A stretch of DNA of 64,000 bases from Chryseobacterium tructae (GCF_030409875.1 NZ_JAUFQR010000001.1:2728001-2792000); one strand, 5' to 3'. Numbered from the stretch's first letter, positions 26,076-35,729 are shown. Program-made: numbers and translations. The notes: generated by a model not told the origin, from the sequence alone.

Positions 26076-29009
26076 ATGAAAAGACAATTAACCCTGCTTG
26101 GGATGCTTCTTGTTACAGGAGTTTCCTTCGCACAGACTGACCGTCTTTGGTCTCAGGAAGTTTCAAAAACAGCTTCACAGCCTTTTGAAAACAAAACAAG
26201 CATCCGAAATCCAAAACTATTCAATCTGAATATCAACGGATTAAAGAATGCCCTGGCTAAAGCTCCAAAGAGACTCGCAGTCGGCGAAAAATCAGAAGTC
26301 ATCATTTCTTTTCCGAATTCCGATGGCAGAATGGAAACCTTTAAAGTAAAAGAAAATTCCAACTTCACTCCCGAATTAGCTGCCAAATACCCAGACATTA
26401 AATCTTATGTAGGCCAGGGACTTGAAGATCCTAACTCAACAGTCTATTTCAGCGTTTCTTCATTAGGACTATCATCCATGGAAATCTATGGCGATAAATC
26501 AGCAGTCTTCATTGAACCTTATTCAAAAGATCTTTCTACGTATGTTGTTTACAAAAAATCTGACAAAACCGATGATCTTAACAAGTTTGAATGTACCGTA
26601 ATTGATGTTGCTAAAAAAGGTGTATCCAACGCAGGTGTTGCAGCAAGACCTAACGCTGACGATGCCAAATTAAGAACATTCAGATTAGCATTATCTTGTA
26701 CAGGAGAATACACTACTTATTTTGGGGGAACAAAAGCCCAGGCTTTGGCCGCTATGAATAACACAATGACTCGTGTAAACGGTGTTTTTGAAAAAGATTT
26801 CGCTGCGAGAATGGTTCTTATTGCGAACAATGATGCTGTAATTTATACCAATGCTTCCACAGATCCTTATTCAGCAGCATCCGGAATGAACAGCTGGAAT
26901 TCCCAACTACAAAGTACACTGACTTCTGTTATTGGAGAAGCTAATTATGATATCGGCCACTTATTCGGAGCTACCGGTGGGGGTGGAAACGCAGGCTGTA
27001 TCGGCTGTATCTGTACCAATGGTTCAAAAGGTAGCGGTTATACTTCTCCTGCAGATGCTATCCCATCAGGAGATAATTTTGATATCGATTATGTAGCTCA
27101 TGAAATGGGGCATCAGTTCGGTGGAAATCATACATTCTCTATGAATAATGAAGGTACCGGAGCTAATATGGAGCCTGGTTCAGGATCAACAATCATGGGA
27201 TATGCCGGAATTACCAGCCAGGATGTTCAGCCACACTCTGACGCATTTTTCCATGCTATAAGCATCCAGCAGATCACCAATAATATTAAAGCTAAAACTT
27301 GTTCTGTAAATACCAACACAGGAAATTCTATTCCAACAGCGAATGCAGGCTTAGATTATACGATTCCAAAAGGTACTCCATTTGTGCTGACCGGGACCGG
27401 AACGGATACAGATGGCGATTCTTTAACGTATGTGTGGGAACAAATGGATAATGCTTCCTCTTCCCAAACAGGAGCAAGTTCTGCGGCAAGCGCTACAAAA
27501 GCTTCAGGGCCTAATTTTAGATCATGGACACCTACAACTGTTCCTACTAGATACTTCCCAAGAATGGCTTCTATCCTAGCCGGATCGACGACTACAGCAG
27601 GCTCAGAAATTACAGTAGAAGCACTTTCTTCTGTAGCACGAACATTAAATTTCAGATTCACTGTTCGTGACAACAGAGCCGGAGGTTCAGGAAACAATTC
27701 GGACGATGCAGTTATTACAGTAAATAGTACTGCAGGACCATTTGCTGTTACTTCTCAAAATTCAGCAACTACTTATTCAGGTGGAAGTTCACAAACTGTA
27801 ACCTGGGATGTAGCGGGAACTACTGCCAATGGAGTAAATACTGCTAATGTGGATATTCTTTGGTCTACAGACAGCGGAAATACCTGGACTACCCTATTAT
27901 CAGGAACTCCTAATGATGGTTCACAAGCCGTAACAATTCCTAATGTTTCTACTACTACAGGAAGAATTATGGTAAAAGGCTCCAATCATATTTTCTTTGA
28001 TGTAAACAATGCTAATATTTCTGTAAACGCAGGATCAGGAACACCTGATACAGTTGCACCTACTGCACCTACCCTTGCTGCTTCAGGAACAACTTCTACA
28101 AGTACCAACCTTTCATGGTCTGGAGCTACAGATAATGTAGGCGTTACAGGATATGATTTATATATGAATGCTTCCCTGATTGGTTCTACGGCCTCCACAA
28201 GTTATACGGTAACAAGTTTAACGCCATCTACTACCTATAGCTTCTCTGTGAAAGCAAAAGATGCCGCAGGTAATGCTTCATCATCAAGTAATACTGTGAA
28301 TGTTACAACACTTGCTGGTGGAGGAACTGTTACTTACTGTTCTGCTTCAGCGTCTAACACTGCTGATGAAAGAATTGGTAAAGTAACTTTCGGAACCATC
28401 AATAATACTTCAACAGGAACAGCGGGTTATGAAAACTTTACTTCTGTTTCTACCAATGTAACGAGAGGAAGTTCTTATGCATTATCTATCACTCCTACTT
28501 GGACTTCTACGAAGTACAATGAAGCTTACGCGGTGTATATTGATTATAACGGAAACGGAAGCTTTGCAGACAGTGGCGAACTGGTTTGGTCTAAAGCAGG
28601 TTCTACAACAAGTCCGGTTACAGGATCAGTTACTATTCCATCAACAGCAGTTCTTGGTTCTACAAGAATGAGAGTTATGATGAAATACAGCACGATTCCT
28701 ACTTCATCTTGTGAAGCGTATACTTATGGACAAGTTGAAGATTATACCGTAAATATTGTTTCTTCAGGAAGAGGAGAACTTTCGAATACGAAAGATTTGA
28801 TGACAGATATTAAACTATACCCTAATCCGGTAAAAGATATCATGTACATCTCCAATACAGTATCTGAAGACTATAAAATTTTCGACATGAGCGGAAAAGT
28901 AGTTGACTCAGGAAAGCTTCAAAGAGGTTCAGTGAATGTAAGTAACCTCATTAAAGGAGCTTATATGATCCAAATTGGAGAAGTCTCTAAACGATTTGTT
29001 AAAAACTAA
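26076..29009 (+). CDS. Secreted reprolysin-like zinc metalloprotease with Fn3, GEVED and T9SS sorting domains
   Basis: 977 residues. Signal peptide to about residue 19 (GVSFAQ). A prodomain (about 20-200) is followed by the protease domain starting LRTFRLALSCTGEYTTYFGG, with the zinc site HEMGHQFGGNH (HExxHxxGxxH) and Met-turn STIMGYAG; the cysteine cluster GCIGCIC lies before the zinc site. After it come an Ig/PKD-like region (NAGLDYTIPKGTPFVLTGTGTD), a BNR-like repeat (VDILWSTDSGNTW), fibronectin type III (PTAPTLAASGTTSTST), and a GEVED domain (AYAVYIDYNGNGSF). A T9SS type A signal ends it (LYPNPVKDIMYISN...KRFVKN). It is the longer of two tandem paralogues. Confidence 0.93.
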   Translation: MKRQLTLLGMLLVTGVSFAQTDRLWSQEVSKTASQPFENKTSIRNPKLFNLNINGLKNALAKAPKRLAVGEKSEVIISFPNSDGRMETFKVKENSNFTPELAAKYPDIKSYVGQGLEDPNSTVYFSVSSLGLSSMEIYGDKSAVFIEPYSKDLSTYVVYKKSDKTDDLNKFECTVIDVAKKGVSNAGVAARPNADDAKLRTFRLALSCTGEYTTYFGGTKAQALAAMNNTMTRVNGVFEKDFAARMVLIANNDAVIYTNASTDPYSAASGMNSWNSQLQSTLTSVIGEANYDIGHLFGATGGGGNAGCIGCICTNGSKGSGYTSPADAIPSGDNFDIDYVAHEMGHQFGGNHTFSMNNEGTGANMEPGSGSTIMGYAGITSQDVQPHSDAFFHAISIQQITNNIKAKTCSVNTNTGNSIPTANAGLDYTIPKGTPFVLTGTGTDTDGDSLTYVWEQMDNASSSQTGASSAASATKASGPNFRSWTPTTVPTRYFPRMASILAGSTTTAGSEITVEALSSVARTLNFRFTVRDNRAGGSGNNSDDAVITVNSTAGPFAVTSQNSATTYSGGSSQTVTWDVAGTTANGVNTANVDILWSTDSGNTWTTLLSGTPNDGSQAVTIPNVSTTTGRIMVKGSNHIFFDVNNANISVNAGSGTPDTVAPTAPTLAASGTTSTSTNLSWSGATDNVGVTGYDLYMNASLIGSTASTSYTVTSLTPSTTYSFSVKAKDAAGNASSSSNTVNVTTLAGGGTVTYCSASASNTADERIGKVTFGTINNTSTGTAGYENFTSVSTNVTRGSSYALSITPTWTSTKYNEAYAVYIDYNGNGSFADSGELVWSKAGSTTSPVTGSVTIPSTAVLGSTRMRVMMKYSTIPTSSCEAYTYGQVEDYTVNIVSSGRGELSNTKDLMTDIKLYPNPVKDIMYISNTVSEDYKIFDMSGKVVDSGKLQRGSVNVSNLIKGAYMIQIGEVSKRFVKN

Positions 29010-29034
29010 TCACCCAAAAATTTAAACGATGTGA

Positions 29035-29062
29035 AACTGCCCTGTAAATGGGCAGTTTTTTT
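29035..29062 (+). terminator. Terminator between the two metalloprotease genes
   Basis: Stem AACTGCCC and GGGCAGTT around TGTAAAT, followed by a T run. It shows the two genes are separate units. Confidence 0.85.
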
Positions 29063-29140
29063 ATGTATTTATAGTCAGAGACTTGTGTTCTTTATTTTTA
29101 ATTATTCTAAAAAAGAATAATAATTACTAATATTTTTCCC

Positions 29141-29148
29141 TAATTTTG
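29141..29148 (+). promoter_or_regulatory. -7 box (TAATTTTG) for the second metalloprotease
   Basis: TAnnTTTG match 27 bases before the start codon. Confidence 0.45.
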
Positions 29149-29174
29149 AACCATACAAAAAAATTCACGGCAAC

Positions 29175-31406
29175 ATGAAAAAACAATTATTAATGATGGG
29201 GATGCTGGTGTTATCTGGCGTTTCTTCTGCGCAAACGGATCGTTTATGGTCCAGAAGATCTCAGGAAGACTCTGCTTCTGTTCATGAGAATATGAAAAAT
29301 ATTAATAATCCAAGAATTTTTCATCTGGATATTAATGGTTTAAAAAATGCACTGGCAAGAACGCCCAAAAGAGCAACAGAAAAATCGCAGGTTATTATTT
29401 CCCTACCTAATTCATCAGGAACAATGGCGAGATTCAGAGTAACAGAAAATTCAAATTTTGATCCTGAGTTAGCTGCTAAATATCCAGATATTAAATCATA
29501 TATTGGCCAGGGGTTAGAAGATCAATCTTCAACAGTGTATTTCAGTATTTCTTCTTTAGGCCTATCTTCTATGGAAATCTATGGTGATAAATCAGCGGTC
29601 TTTATTGAACCTTACACTAAAGATCTTTCCAAATATGCTGTTTACAAAAGATCTGATAAAAAAAACGAGCTGAATGATTTTGAATGTAAAGTTTTGGAGT
29701 CTGCACAGAAAGGAACTTCTCATACCATTGCTGCTAAAAATGCTGATGATGCTATTTTAAGAACATATAGACTTGCATTGTCTTGTACAGGTGAATATGC
29801 AACTTATTTTGGAGGAACCAAAGCTGATGCTTTAGCGGCCATGAATAATACACTGACCCGTGTGAATGGTATCTTTGAAAATGATTTTGCAGCGAGAATG
29901 GTTCTGATTCCAAATAATGATGCTATTATTTATACCAACGCCAATACTGATCCCTTTTCACCATCCAATAAAATGAACAAATGGAATTTTGAACTTATGA
30001 ATGACTTAAGTTCAAAAATAGGAAATGCAAATTTTGATATTGGTCATTTATTTGGCGCTACTGGAGGAGGTGGAAATGCCGGATGTATTGGTTGTATATG
30101 CAGTGATGATATGTCTACCTATAATTACATGGGAACTACTTATCCTGAAAATTACAAAGGAAGCGGCTACACATCCCCTTCTAACGGCATTCCTTCAGGT
30201 GATACTTTTGATATTGATTTTGTAGCTCATGAAATGGGGCATCAGTTTGGAGGAAACCATACATTTTCATATACTACACAGACTGGGCTGCAGCCTGTAG
30301 AACCAGGTTCCGGTTCTACCATTATGGGGTATGCGGGAGTTTCCCCTTATAATGTACAATCAAATTCAAATCCGTTTTTTCATGCCCGAAGTATTGAACA
30401 GATAACCAATACCATTAAAGCAACAACCTGTTCTGTAAATACTCCTACAGGAAATTCAATTCCCACAGCGAATGCGGGAGCAGATTATACAATTCCTAAA
30501 AATACACCATTTGTACTAACAGGTTCAGGAATAGATGCTGATGGAGATTCACTTACCTATATCTGGGAACAGATGGATAACGGAACATCTTCCCAAACAG
30601 GAAGTAATTCTGTAGCTACAGCTACTAAAACCGCGGGACCTACATTCAGATCATGGACACCCACAACTTCATCTGTAAGGTATTTCCCTCAAATGGCAAG
30701 TATTCTAAAAGGAGCAACAGAAACCCAAGGTGAAGAAATAAGAGTTGAAGCCTTATCTTCCGTATCAAGAGATCTGAACTTCAGATTTACGGTTAGAGAT
30801 AATAGATTAGGAGGAGCAGGAAACAATTCTGATGACACAAAAATTACCGTTAATGCTCTGGCAGGTCCATTTCTTATTACATCTCAGAACAATGCTGTAT
30901 CGTATGTGGGAGGAACTTCACAAACAGTAACCTGGGATGTGGCTGGAACAACTTCTAATAATATCAATACTGCCAACGTGGATATTCTTTGGTCTACAGA
31001 TAACGGAGAGACCTGGACTACTCTATTGGCTGCTACTCCTAATGATGGTTCGGAGGCTGTAGCGATCCCTAATATTGCCACCAATTCAGGAAGAATTATG
31101 GTGAAAGGTAGTAATCATATCTTTTTTGATGTGAATAATGCTAATATTTCTGTAACTACCAACCAGTTATCCACTGCAGAAACCCAATTAAAAGGTTCAA
31201 CAGAAATAAAATTATTCCCCAACCCTGTAAAAGATATTTTAACACTTTCCAATACACAATCAGAAAGATATAAAATCTATGATATGTCCGGCAAACTAGC
31301 CATTGAAGGCAATCTTCAAAACGGAACAGTGAATGTAAGCAGTTTGATAAAAGGAAATTATATTATTCAGATTGATAAATTTTCAAAAATGTTCATCAAG
31401 AAATAG
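29175..31406 (+). CDS. Secreted reprolysin-like zinc metalloprotease, shorter paralogue, T9SS cargo
   Basis: 743 residues, collinear with the upstream paralogue over the signal peptide, prodomain, protease domain (HEMGHQFGGNH, STIMGYAG, GCIGCIC), Ig-like and BNR-like regions. It jumps straight from the BNR-like region (ANISVTTNQLSTAETQ) to the T9SS signal (LFPNPVKDILTLSN...KMFIKK), so the Fn3 and GEVED modules of the neighbour are absent. It has a small extra loop after the GCIGCIC cluster (DDMSTYNYMGTTYPENY). A tandem duplicate that either lost, or never gained, the accessory modules. Confidence 0.93.
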   Translation: MKKQLLMMGMLVLSGVSSAQTDRLWSRRSQEDSASVHENMKNINNPRIFHLDINGLKNALARTPKRATEKSQVIISLPNSSGTMARFRVTENSNFDPELAAKYPDIKSYIGQGLEDQSSTVYFSISSLGLSSMEIYGDKSAVFIEPYTKDLSKYAVYKRSDKKNELNDFECKVLESAQKGTSHTIAAKNADDAILRTYRLALSCTGEYATYFGGTKADALAAMNNTLTRVNGIFENDFAARMVLIPNNDAIIYTNANTDPFSPSNKMNKWNFELMNDLSSKIGNANFDIGHLFGATGGGGNAGCIGCICSDDMSTYNYMGTTYPENYKGSGYTSPSNGIPSGDTFDIDFVAHEMGHQFGGNHTFSYTTQTGLQPVEPGSGSTIMGYAGVSPYNVQSNSNPFFHARSIEQITNTIKATTCSVNTPTGNSIPTANAGADYTIPKNTPFVLTGSGIDADGDSLTYIWEQMDNGTSSQTGSNSVATATKTAGPTFRSWTPTTSSVRYFPQMASILKGATETQGEEIRVEALSSVSRDLNFRFTVRDNRLGGAGNNSDDTKITVNALAGPFLITSQNNAVSYVGGTSQTVTWDVAGTTSNNINTANVDILWSTDNGETWTTLLAATPNDGSEAVAIPNIATNSGRIMVKGSNHIFFDVNNANISVTTNQLSTAETQLKGSTEIKLFPNPVKDILTLSNTQSERYKIYDMSGKLAIEGNLQNGTVNVSSLIKGNYIIQIDKFSKMFIKK

Positions 31407-31429
31407 TATATTAAAAATACATTAAATAG

Positions 31430-31465
31430 AATAAGCTACCTCATTTTTGACGTAGCTTATTTTAT
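31430..31465. terminator. Bidirectional terminator between metalloprotease and methyltransferase genes
   Basis: Stem AATAAGCTAC and GTAGCTTATT around 12 bases, between convergent genes, with A- and T-rich flanks. Confidence 0.75.
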
Positions 31466-31480
31466 ATCAGATTATTAAAG

Positions 31481-32248
31481 TTATAATTTTGTGGCAACGA
31501 AAATCTTCATCGGCCAATTAAGATTAAATGTTCCATCTTCTTGTTTTTGAACGCCCAATAATTCATGCGCTGCATTCAGGCAATCTTCTGGAGTGGTTGA
31601 AACCATTGCATGGAACTTATAGATAAAATCCCCAATCTCTTCTTTTTTTTTAAACTTCCATTGTAACGGTAGATCATAGATTTCTGGGTTTGAAAAGCCA
31701 TTTAGTGCGCAAAGCGTTTCTGTAAAGCCATCACTCCAAAACGCAACTTCATGTCCTGTCGCACAATGTTTAGCAACATGTTTATCAAAATAATCAGCTA
31801 ACTTGGTTGATGACCATACATCCCCAATGACCAATCTCCCATTTTTTTTCAGGATGCGGGAAAAATTACCAAAAGCTTTTGTTTTGTCAAAGCAATGATG
31901 TAATGCTCCAAAGCTCCAAACAGCATCAATTTTTTCTTCTGCAAGCGAAATATGATCTGCTCCCTCCTGTAGAACTTCAATATTTTTTTTCTTCAATTCT
32001 TTAATTCCATTAAGTTGATCGTCTGATGGATCAGAAACAATAAGTCTCCCTGCAGGCAACATATCTGCCAATATTCCTGAAAAGAATCCACTCCCAGCTC
32101 CTGCTTCCAAAATAACTTCATGAGATTGGGGAGCAAGATACTTTTTCATTACATGAATATCACTTTCTCGTGCGTTAGGATAATCGTTAAGAGCTTGTTT
32201 ATACATTTGCGATCTTAATCCATTAAATAAGATTTGATTTTCTTTCAT
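31481..32248 (-). CDS. Class I SAM-dependent methyltransferase
   Basis: 255 residues. SAM-binding motif I is VILEAGAGSGFFSGIL (about residues 45-60), motif II-like VSDPSDDQL, and motif IV WSFGALHHCFD. The substrate is unknown; the fold resembles UbiE/Methyltransf_11 small-molecule enzymes. Single gene, convergent with the metalloprotease. A long non-coding stretch follows its 5' side. Confidence 0.85.
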   Translation of the reverse strand: MKENQILFNGLRSQMYKQALNDYPNARESDIHVMKKYLAPQSHEVILEAGAGSGFFSGILADMLPAGRLIVSDPSDDQLNGIKELKKKNIEVLQEGADHISLAEEKIDAVWSFGALHHCFDKTKAFGNFSRILKKNGRLVIGDVWSSTKLADYFDKHVAKHCATGHEVAFWSDGFTETLCALNGFSNPEIYDLPLQWKFKKKEEIGDFIYKFHAMVSTTPEDCLNAAHELLGVQKQEDGTFNLNWPMKIFVATKL

Positions 32249-32672
32249 AATATTTTTGTTGGTGCGTATGATTAATTTTAAATAAAAAATTAGTCATAAT
32301 TATTTATGTTTAACAAAAATAATTTTATAACCTTAAAAAATATTACATAATTCCCACCATAAACCATATATGTTGAAAATATACTATAAATTCATTTTTT
32401 TAACTTAAATTTATCGCTCAATACCTGTACCGTTACCAGTTTGTATTTAAAGGAAGCTTTCCATAGCTTTTCTTGTGATAGATCATTCTATTCTTTTGAT
32501 TCCTTTTTCCTTCATCTTAGAAGACAAGGTTCATTATATTAAAATCAAATATTTTTTGATAAAGAAAACATCTGTACAGTTGAAAAAGATATTCTATTCC
32601 ATATAAGCATTGCTATTGGCCTGCATTCCTGATAATACCTATTTAAATTTTTACATAATTTAATTTTTTTAT
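32249..32672. other. Intergenic region, no gene seen
   Basis: 424 bases between divergent genes, AT-rich with scattered G/C. I see no ORF, repeat, RNA or clear TAnnTTTG box in it. Confidence 0.4.
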
Positions 32673-33386
32673 ATGAAACATTTATTTAAGTACATCTTAT
32701 TTGTGGCCATGACATCTTTTTCTATGGCTTGTAGCTCTGATGACAGAGAAGAGGAAATCATTATCCAGCCAAGTCCGGTAAAAATAGTATTTTACAAGAG
32801 TGCTGATGATTTTGCCACTACTTATGATTCTGACAACAAAGTAAGCCAGCCGATTAGAATCCAGGCATTTGATCTTTACAAATTGGGAAAATGGAAAGAA
32901 TTAGAAGCTCTTTTTCAGGCTAATAATTTGAATGGTGGTTGGCCACCGGCAAACGGAGGCTATAATATTGTAGATGATGTTGCAATACAAGCAGGGCAAA
33001 AATACGACCGCTATAGTGGTGCTGTTGGAACTTACAATGGAACAGGAAATCCAACACTAGGTGGAAACTTTACGAGCCCGATTATTAATGGTTATGTGTA
33101 TACTTTCACTGAAAGAGCTTTAAATCAGCCTGAAAATAAATATGATTTTTATTATCAAATAGATGTCCTTAACGCGCTTCCTTTCAAGTCTCAAACGGCA
33201 GATATTATCCCTTGGTTCAACCAAACCGGAAACGGAAAACAGGCCATGTGGAAAATTCCTATCGATATTAATACCGGTTTTCCAAAAACATGGAATAAAT
33301 TAGCAGAAGAAGGGTATATAAAAATTACCATTAAGAAAAGTCCGAGCGGAAAATACAATAACCTTGTAGGAACCGTTATCCAGTAA
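32673..33386 (+). CDS. Lipoprotein with a TNT (NAD+ glycohydrolase toxin)-like domain
   Basis: 237 residues. Lipoprotein signal with lipobox Cys at residue 20 (SFSMACSSDD). The C-terminal ~150 residues follow the pattern of the TNT domain of M. tuberculosis CpnT (PF14021-like): a WPP..GG start (90-96), a dRyG-like strand with R113 (KYDRYSG), a GNFTSP turn (131-136), ERAL (147-150), and the end pattern IIPWFNQTGNGKQ (178-190) with Gln190. TNT domains hydrolyse NAD+. I did not verify every catalytic residue, and the His of CpnT has no clear counterpart. A zinc-ribbon gene follows 14 bases later and could be a cognate partner. Confidence 0.6.
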   Translation: MKHLFKYILFVAMTSFSMACSSDDREEEIIIQPSPVKIVFYKSADDFATTYDSDNKVSQPIRIQAFDLYKLGKWKELEALFQANNLNGGWPPANGGYNIVDDVAIQAGQKYDRYSGAVGTYNGTGNPTLGGNFTSPIINGYVYTFTERALNQPENKYDFYYQIDVLNALPFKSQTADIIPWFNQTGNGKQAMWKIPIDINTGFPKTWNKLAEEGYIKITIKKSPSGKYNNLVGTVIQ

Positions 33387-33400
33387 TCAATTAAACTCAG

Positions 33401-33820
33401 ATGTATTCAATATCAAAAAAAATAAACATTGGTAAAAAAGCTTCACTTCAGAAAGACCGATTTATCAATAACGAAACACTTCCGGCGGCAAGTGCTCAAT
33501 TTACCTGCTGTGAATGTGGTCATGAAAATACAGTGGAAATATCTCCTTATCAATCGGGATTTCCTATTTTTCAAATTTACCATGAAAACAAAGTATTATC
33601 AAAACCTGAACTTCTTAAGAACGGAATGGTTACCGAAACTTCACAGAGAATGCAGTATTACGGAGAATTAACAATCAATGATCTGCCAACTTTATATTTC
33701 GGAACCCGCTGTACATCATGCTCAACTCCTTATTTTTGTGTGTTTGGGTATGGCGAAAAGCAACCGGGATTAGAAGTTTTACAGATTTCGGGAATCTGGG
33801 AGTATCAAGAGCAGGAATAA
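33401..33820 (+). CDS. Zinc-ribbon-like protein, possible partner of the TNT-like lipoprotein
   Basis: 139 residues, no signal peptide, so cytoplasmic. Two CxxC knuckles (C36/C39 in CCECGHEN; C104/C107 in RCTSCSTP) indicate a zinc ribbon. The rest is beta-rich and ends GIWEYQEQE. I do not recognise the family. It is 14 bases downstream of the TNT-like gene with a shared terminator, so the two are one operon. A cytoplasmic partner to an exported toxin-like protein is the layout of toxin-immunity pairs, but this is inference from position. Confidence 0.65.
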   Translation: MYSISKKINIGKKASLQKDRFINNETLPAASAQFTCCECGHENTVEISPYQSGFPIFQIYHENKVLSKPELLKNGMVTETSQRMQYYGELTINDLPTLYFGTRCTSCSTPYFCVFGYGEKQPGLEVLQISGIWEYQEQE

Positions 33821-33853
33821 TTGAAATTGAATACAATCAATAGATCTTAAACT

Positions 33854-33882
33854 AAAACCACAGCTTTAGAGTTGTGGTTTTT
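33854..33882 (+). terminator. Terminator after the TNT-like operon
   Basis: Stem AAACCACA and TGTGGTTT followed by a T tract. Confidence 0.75.
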
Positions 33883-34060
33883 TATGCAAATACTCACAAA
33901 ACCTGTAAATTTAAATGGTAAAGTTTGGAACCAGAGATCTAAAAAAGTGTCTGTAAAAAGTTGACGCCATTTGTAAATTTTAAAATGGACATTATCAACA
34001 AACCACAACTTAATGAAGGTTATTTTACATTCTACATTTCACCATTAGCAAATCGTTTTC

Positions 34061-34068
34061 TATCTTTG
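34061..34068 (+). promoter_or_regulatory. -7 box (TATCTTTG) for the pyrophosphohydrolase operon
   Basis: TAnnTTTG match 19 bases before the start at 34087. Confidence 0.55.
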
Positions 34069-34086
34069 CGATAAATAAAAAAATTC

Positions 34087-34554
34087 ATGGATAAAATTGA
34101 TAGTTTGAACCAAGTAGCAGAATTCCATACTACTTTCAAAGCCCCTATTCTAGACACCCCACAAATACCTTCCCCAGAAAGATGCAATCTTAGAGTAGAA
34201 CTTCTACAGGAAGAACTTAATGAATTAAAGCAAGCGATCGCTGATAATAATATTGTAGAAATTGCAGATGCTCTTTGTGATTTACAATACGTTTTGAGTG
34301 GTGCTGTACTGGAATTCGGTCTTGGCAACAAATTTGTAGAGCTATTCAACGAAGTTCAGCGTTCCAATATGTCGAAAGCATGTGATAACGAAGAGCAGGC
34401 TAACGAAACCGTTGAATTCTATAAAGAAAAAGACGTGGAATCTTTCTATGAGAAATCTGGTGAAAAGTTCAATGTGTACAGAAAAGCGGACCACAAAGTA
34501 TTAAAAAATAAATACTATTCTCCTGCTGATCTGAAGTCAATTATTGAAAAATAA
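34087..34554 (+). CDS. All-alpha NTP pyrophosphohydrolase (MazG/PRA-PH-like)
   Basis: 155 residues. The helical metal site is visible as RVELLQEELNELKQAI and EIADALCDLQYVLSGAV, the EExxE...ExxD pattern of the MazG/HisE/dUTPase-like superfamily that splits nucleoside triphosphates to monophosphates and pyrophosphate. The C-terminus carries a Tyr/Lys-rich tail (VLKNKYYSPADLKSII). Probably nucleotide-pool house-cleaning; substrate unknown. First gene of a tight four-gene run (3, 2 and 13-base gaps). Confidence 0.85.
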   Translation: MDKIDSLNQVAEFHTTFKAPILDTPQIPSPERCNLRVELLQEELNELKQAIADNNIVEIADALCDLQYVLSGAVLEFGLGNKFVELFNEVQRSNMSKACDNEEQANETVEFYKEKDVESFYEKSGEKFNVYRKADHKVLKNKYYSPADLKSIIEK

Positions 34555-34557
34555 AAT

Positions 34558-35121
34558 ATGAAAAAATTTATTACAAATATTGTTGCCGTTTCAAGTTTAT
34601 TTTTAGCTACTCAACAGCTTAGTGCTCAAAAAGTAGTGGTTAACCGCGAAGTCACCACTGAAAAAGATGGAAAAATGCTTCTGGGACATCAGTTGAAAGA
34701 GCAGTTTTCAAAAGCACCTTATGCCGATTGGTATGTAAAGGAACATGATGAATATGCTCTGGATCAAAAAGCGATCAGTGAACTGAGAAAGGAAAGATTA
34801 GGTTCTTATGATATCATCGTTTTTATGGGAACCTGGTGTGAAGATAGTCACAGAGATTTTCCAAGGTTGATGAAAATATTGGAAGAGGCAAATTTTCCTG
34901 AAAGTAAACTGACTATTATTGCTGTTAACCGCAAAAAAGAATCTCCTACGGGAGACGAATCTCTTTATAACATCCAGAAAGTGCCTACTATTATTCTGAA
35001 GAGATATGGAAAAGAAGTAGGAAGAATAGTAGAAATGCCTACCAGTGGTTATATTGAAAGAGATTTAGCTGAAATTCTGAAAAAGAACGACTCATCTGTA
35101 ATTAAAGAAATTTTCAAATAG
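34558..35121 (+). CDS. Exported thioredoxin-like protein with a CxxS site
   Basis: 187 residues. Signal peptide MKKFITNIVAVSSLFLATQQLSAQ, so periplasmic. The thioredoxin fold is shown by VFMGTWCEDSHRDFPRL and the cis-Pro loop KVPTIILKRYGKEVGR. The active site is C94-E-D-S97, with Ser in place of the resolving Cys, so it is monothiol: more likely an isomerase, reductase of mixed disulfides or a binding protein than a dithiol oxidase. Second gene of a four-gene run. Confidence 0.85.
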   Translation: MKKFITNIVAVSSLFLATQQLSAQKVVVNREVTTEKDGKMLLGHQLKEQFSKAPYADWYVKEHDEYALDQKAISELRKERLGSYDIIVFMGTWCEDSHRDFPRLMKILEEANFPESKLTIIAVNRKKESPTGDESLYNIQKVPTIILKRYGKEVGRIVEMPTSGYIERDLAEILKKNDSSVIKEIFK

Positions 35122-35123
35122 AT

Positions 35124-35729
35124 TTGAGAAATTATAAAACAATTTTATCGTTTGCAGCAGGTGCCGGCGTTATGGTACTTCTGTTTTTTGGACTTAAATC
35201 CTGTCTGAATCTTGGAAAAAAAACGGAAAAGTCAGATTATTATATTCTGACTAACCAGATCTCCAAAATGAATAAGATGGTGGTGATAGAACAAAACAGT
35301 TCTTCTATGCAGAAAACCAAGATGGGCTATGAGTTTATGGGTAAAGAAGTTTCAAGTAACAGTATCATTACTTTTACAAAAACCAATGCCCAGGTTTCTT
35401 ATGACCTGAATAAAATGAAGATTGATGTAGATTCCATTAATAAAAAGCTGGTGATCACAGAGCTTCCGGATGCAGATATAAAAATTATACCTAGTGTTGA
35501 GATCCAATCGATGGATGATTCCTTTTTTAATAGAATTTCTGAAAAGGATATTAAAAATGTAACAGCAAAAGCTAAGGAAACGGCTGTTAAATCTATTGAT
35601 CAGAACCAATTGAGATCTGAAGGGCGTAAACAATTAATGGAAAACCTTGATAATATTTTTGTTTTGGCAAAGGCTTTGAATTATACTATAGAAGATAAGA
35701 CCGGAAAGATCGGTGTTCTTGGACTCTAA
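35124..35729 (+). CDS. DUF4230 protein, TTG start
   Basis: 201 residues. Starts at a TTG two bases after the preceding stop. An N-terminal membrane anchor (TILSFAAGAGVMVLLFFGLKS) is followed by a periplasmic or extracytoplasmic domain of the DUF4230 family (VVIEQNSSSMQKTKMGYEF...ITFTKTNAQVSYDLNKMKI...LVITELPDADIKIIPSVEI). Function unknown. Tight linkage to the thioredoxin-like gene suggests a shared envelope role. Confidence 0.82.
   Translation: MRNYKTILSFAAGAGVMVLLFFGLKSCLNLGKKTEKSDYYILTNQISKMNKMVVIEQNSSSMQKTKMGYEFMGKEVSSNSIITFTKTNAQVSYDLNKMKIDVDSINKKLVITELPDADIKIIPSVEIQSMDDSFFNRISEKDIKNVTAKAKETAVKSIDQNQLRSEGRKQLMENLDNIFVLAKALNYTIEDKTGKIGVLGL

Noticed and set aside
27356..28198. Antisense ORFs inside the first metalloprotease
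   Set aside because: They are shadows of a Thr/Ser-rich coding strand; the plus frame is a continuous known protein.
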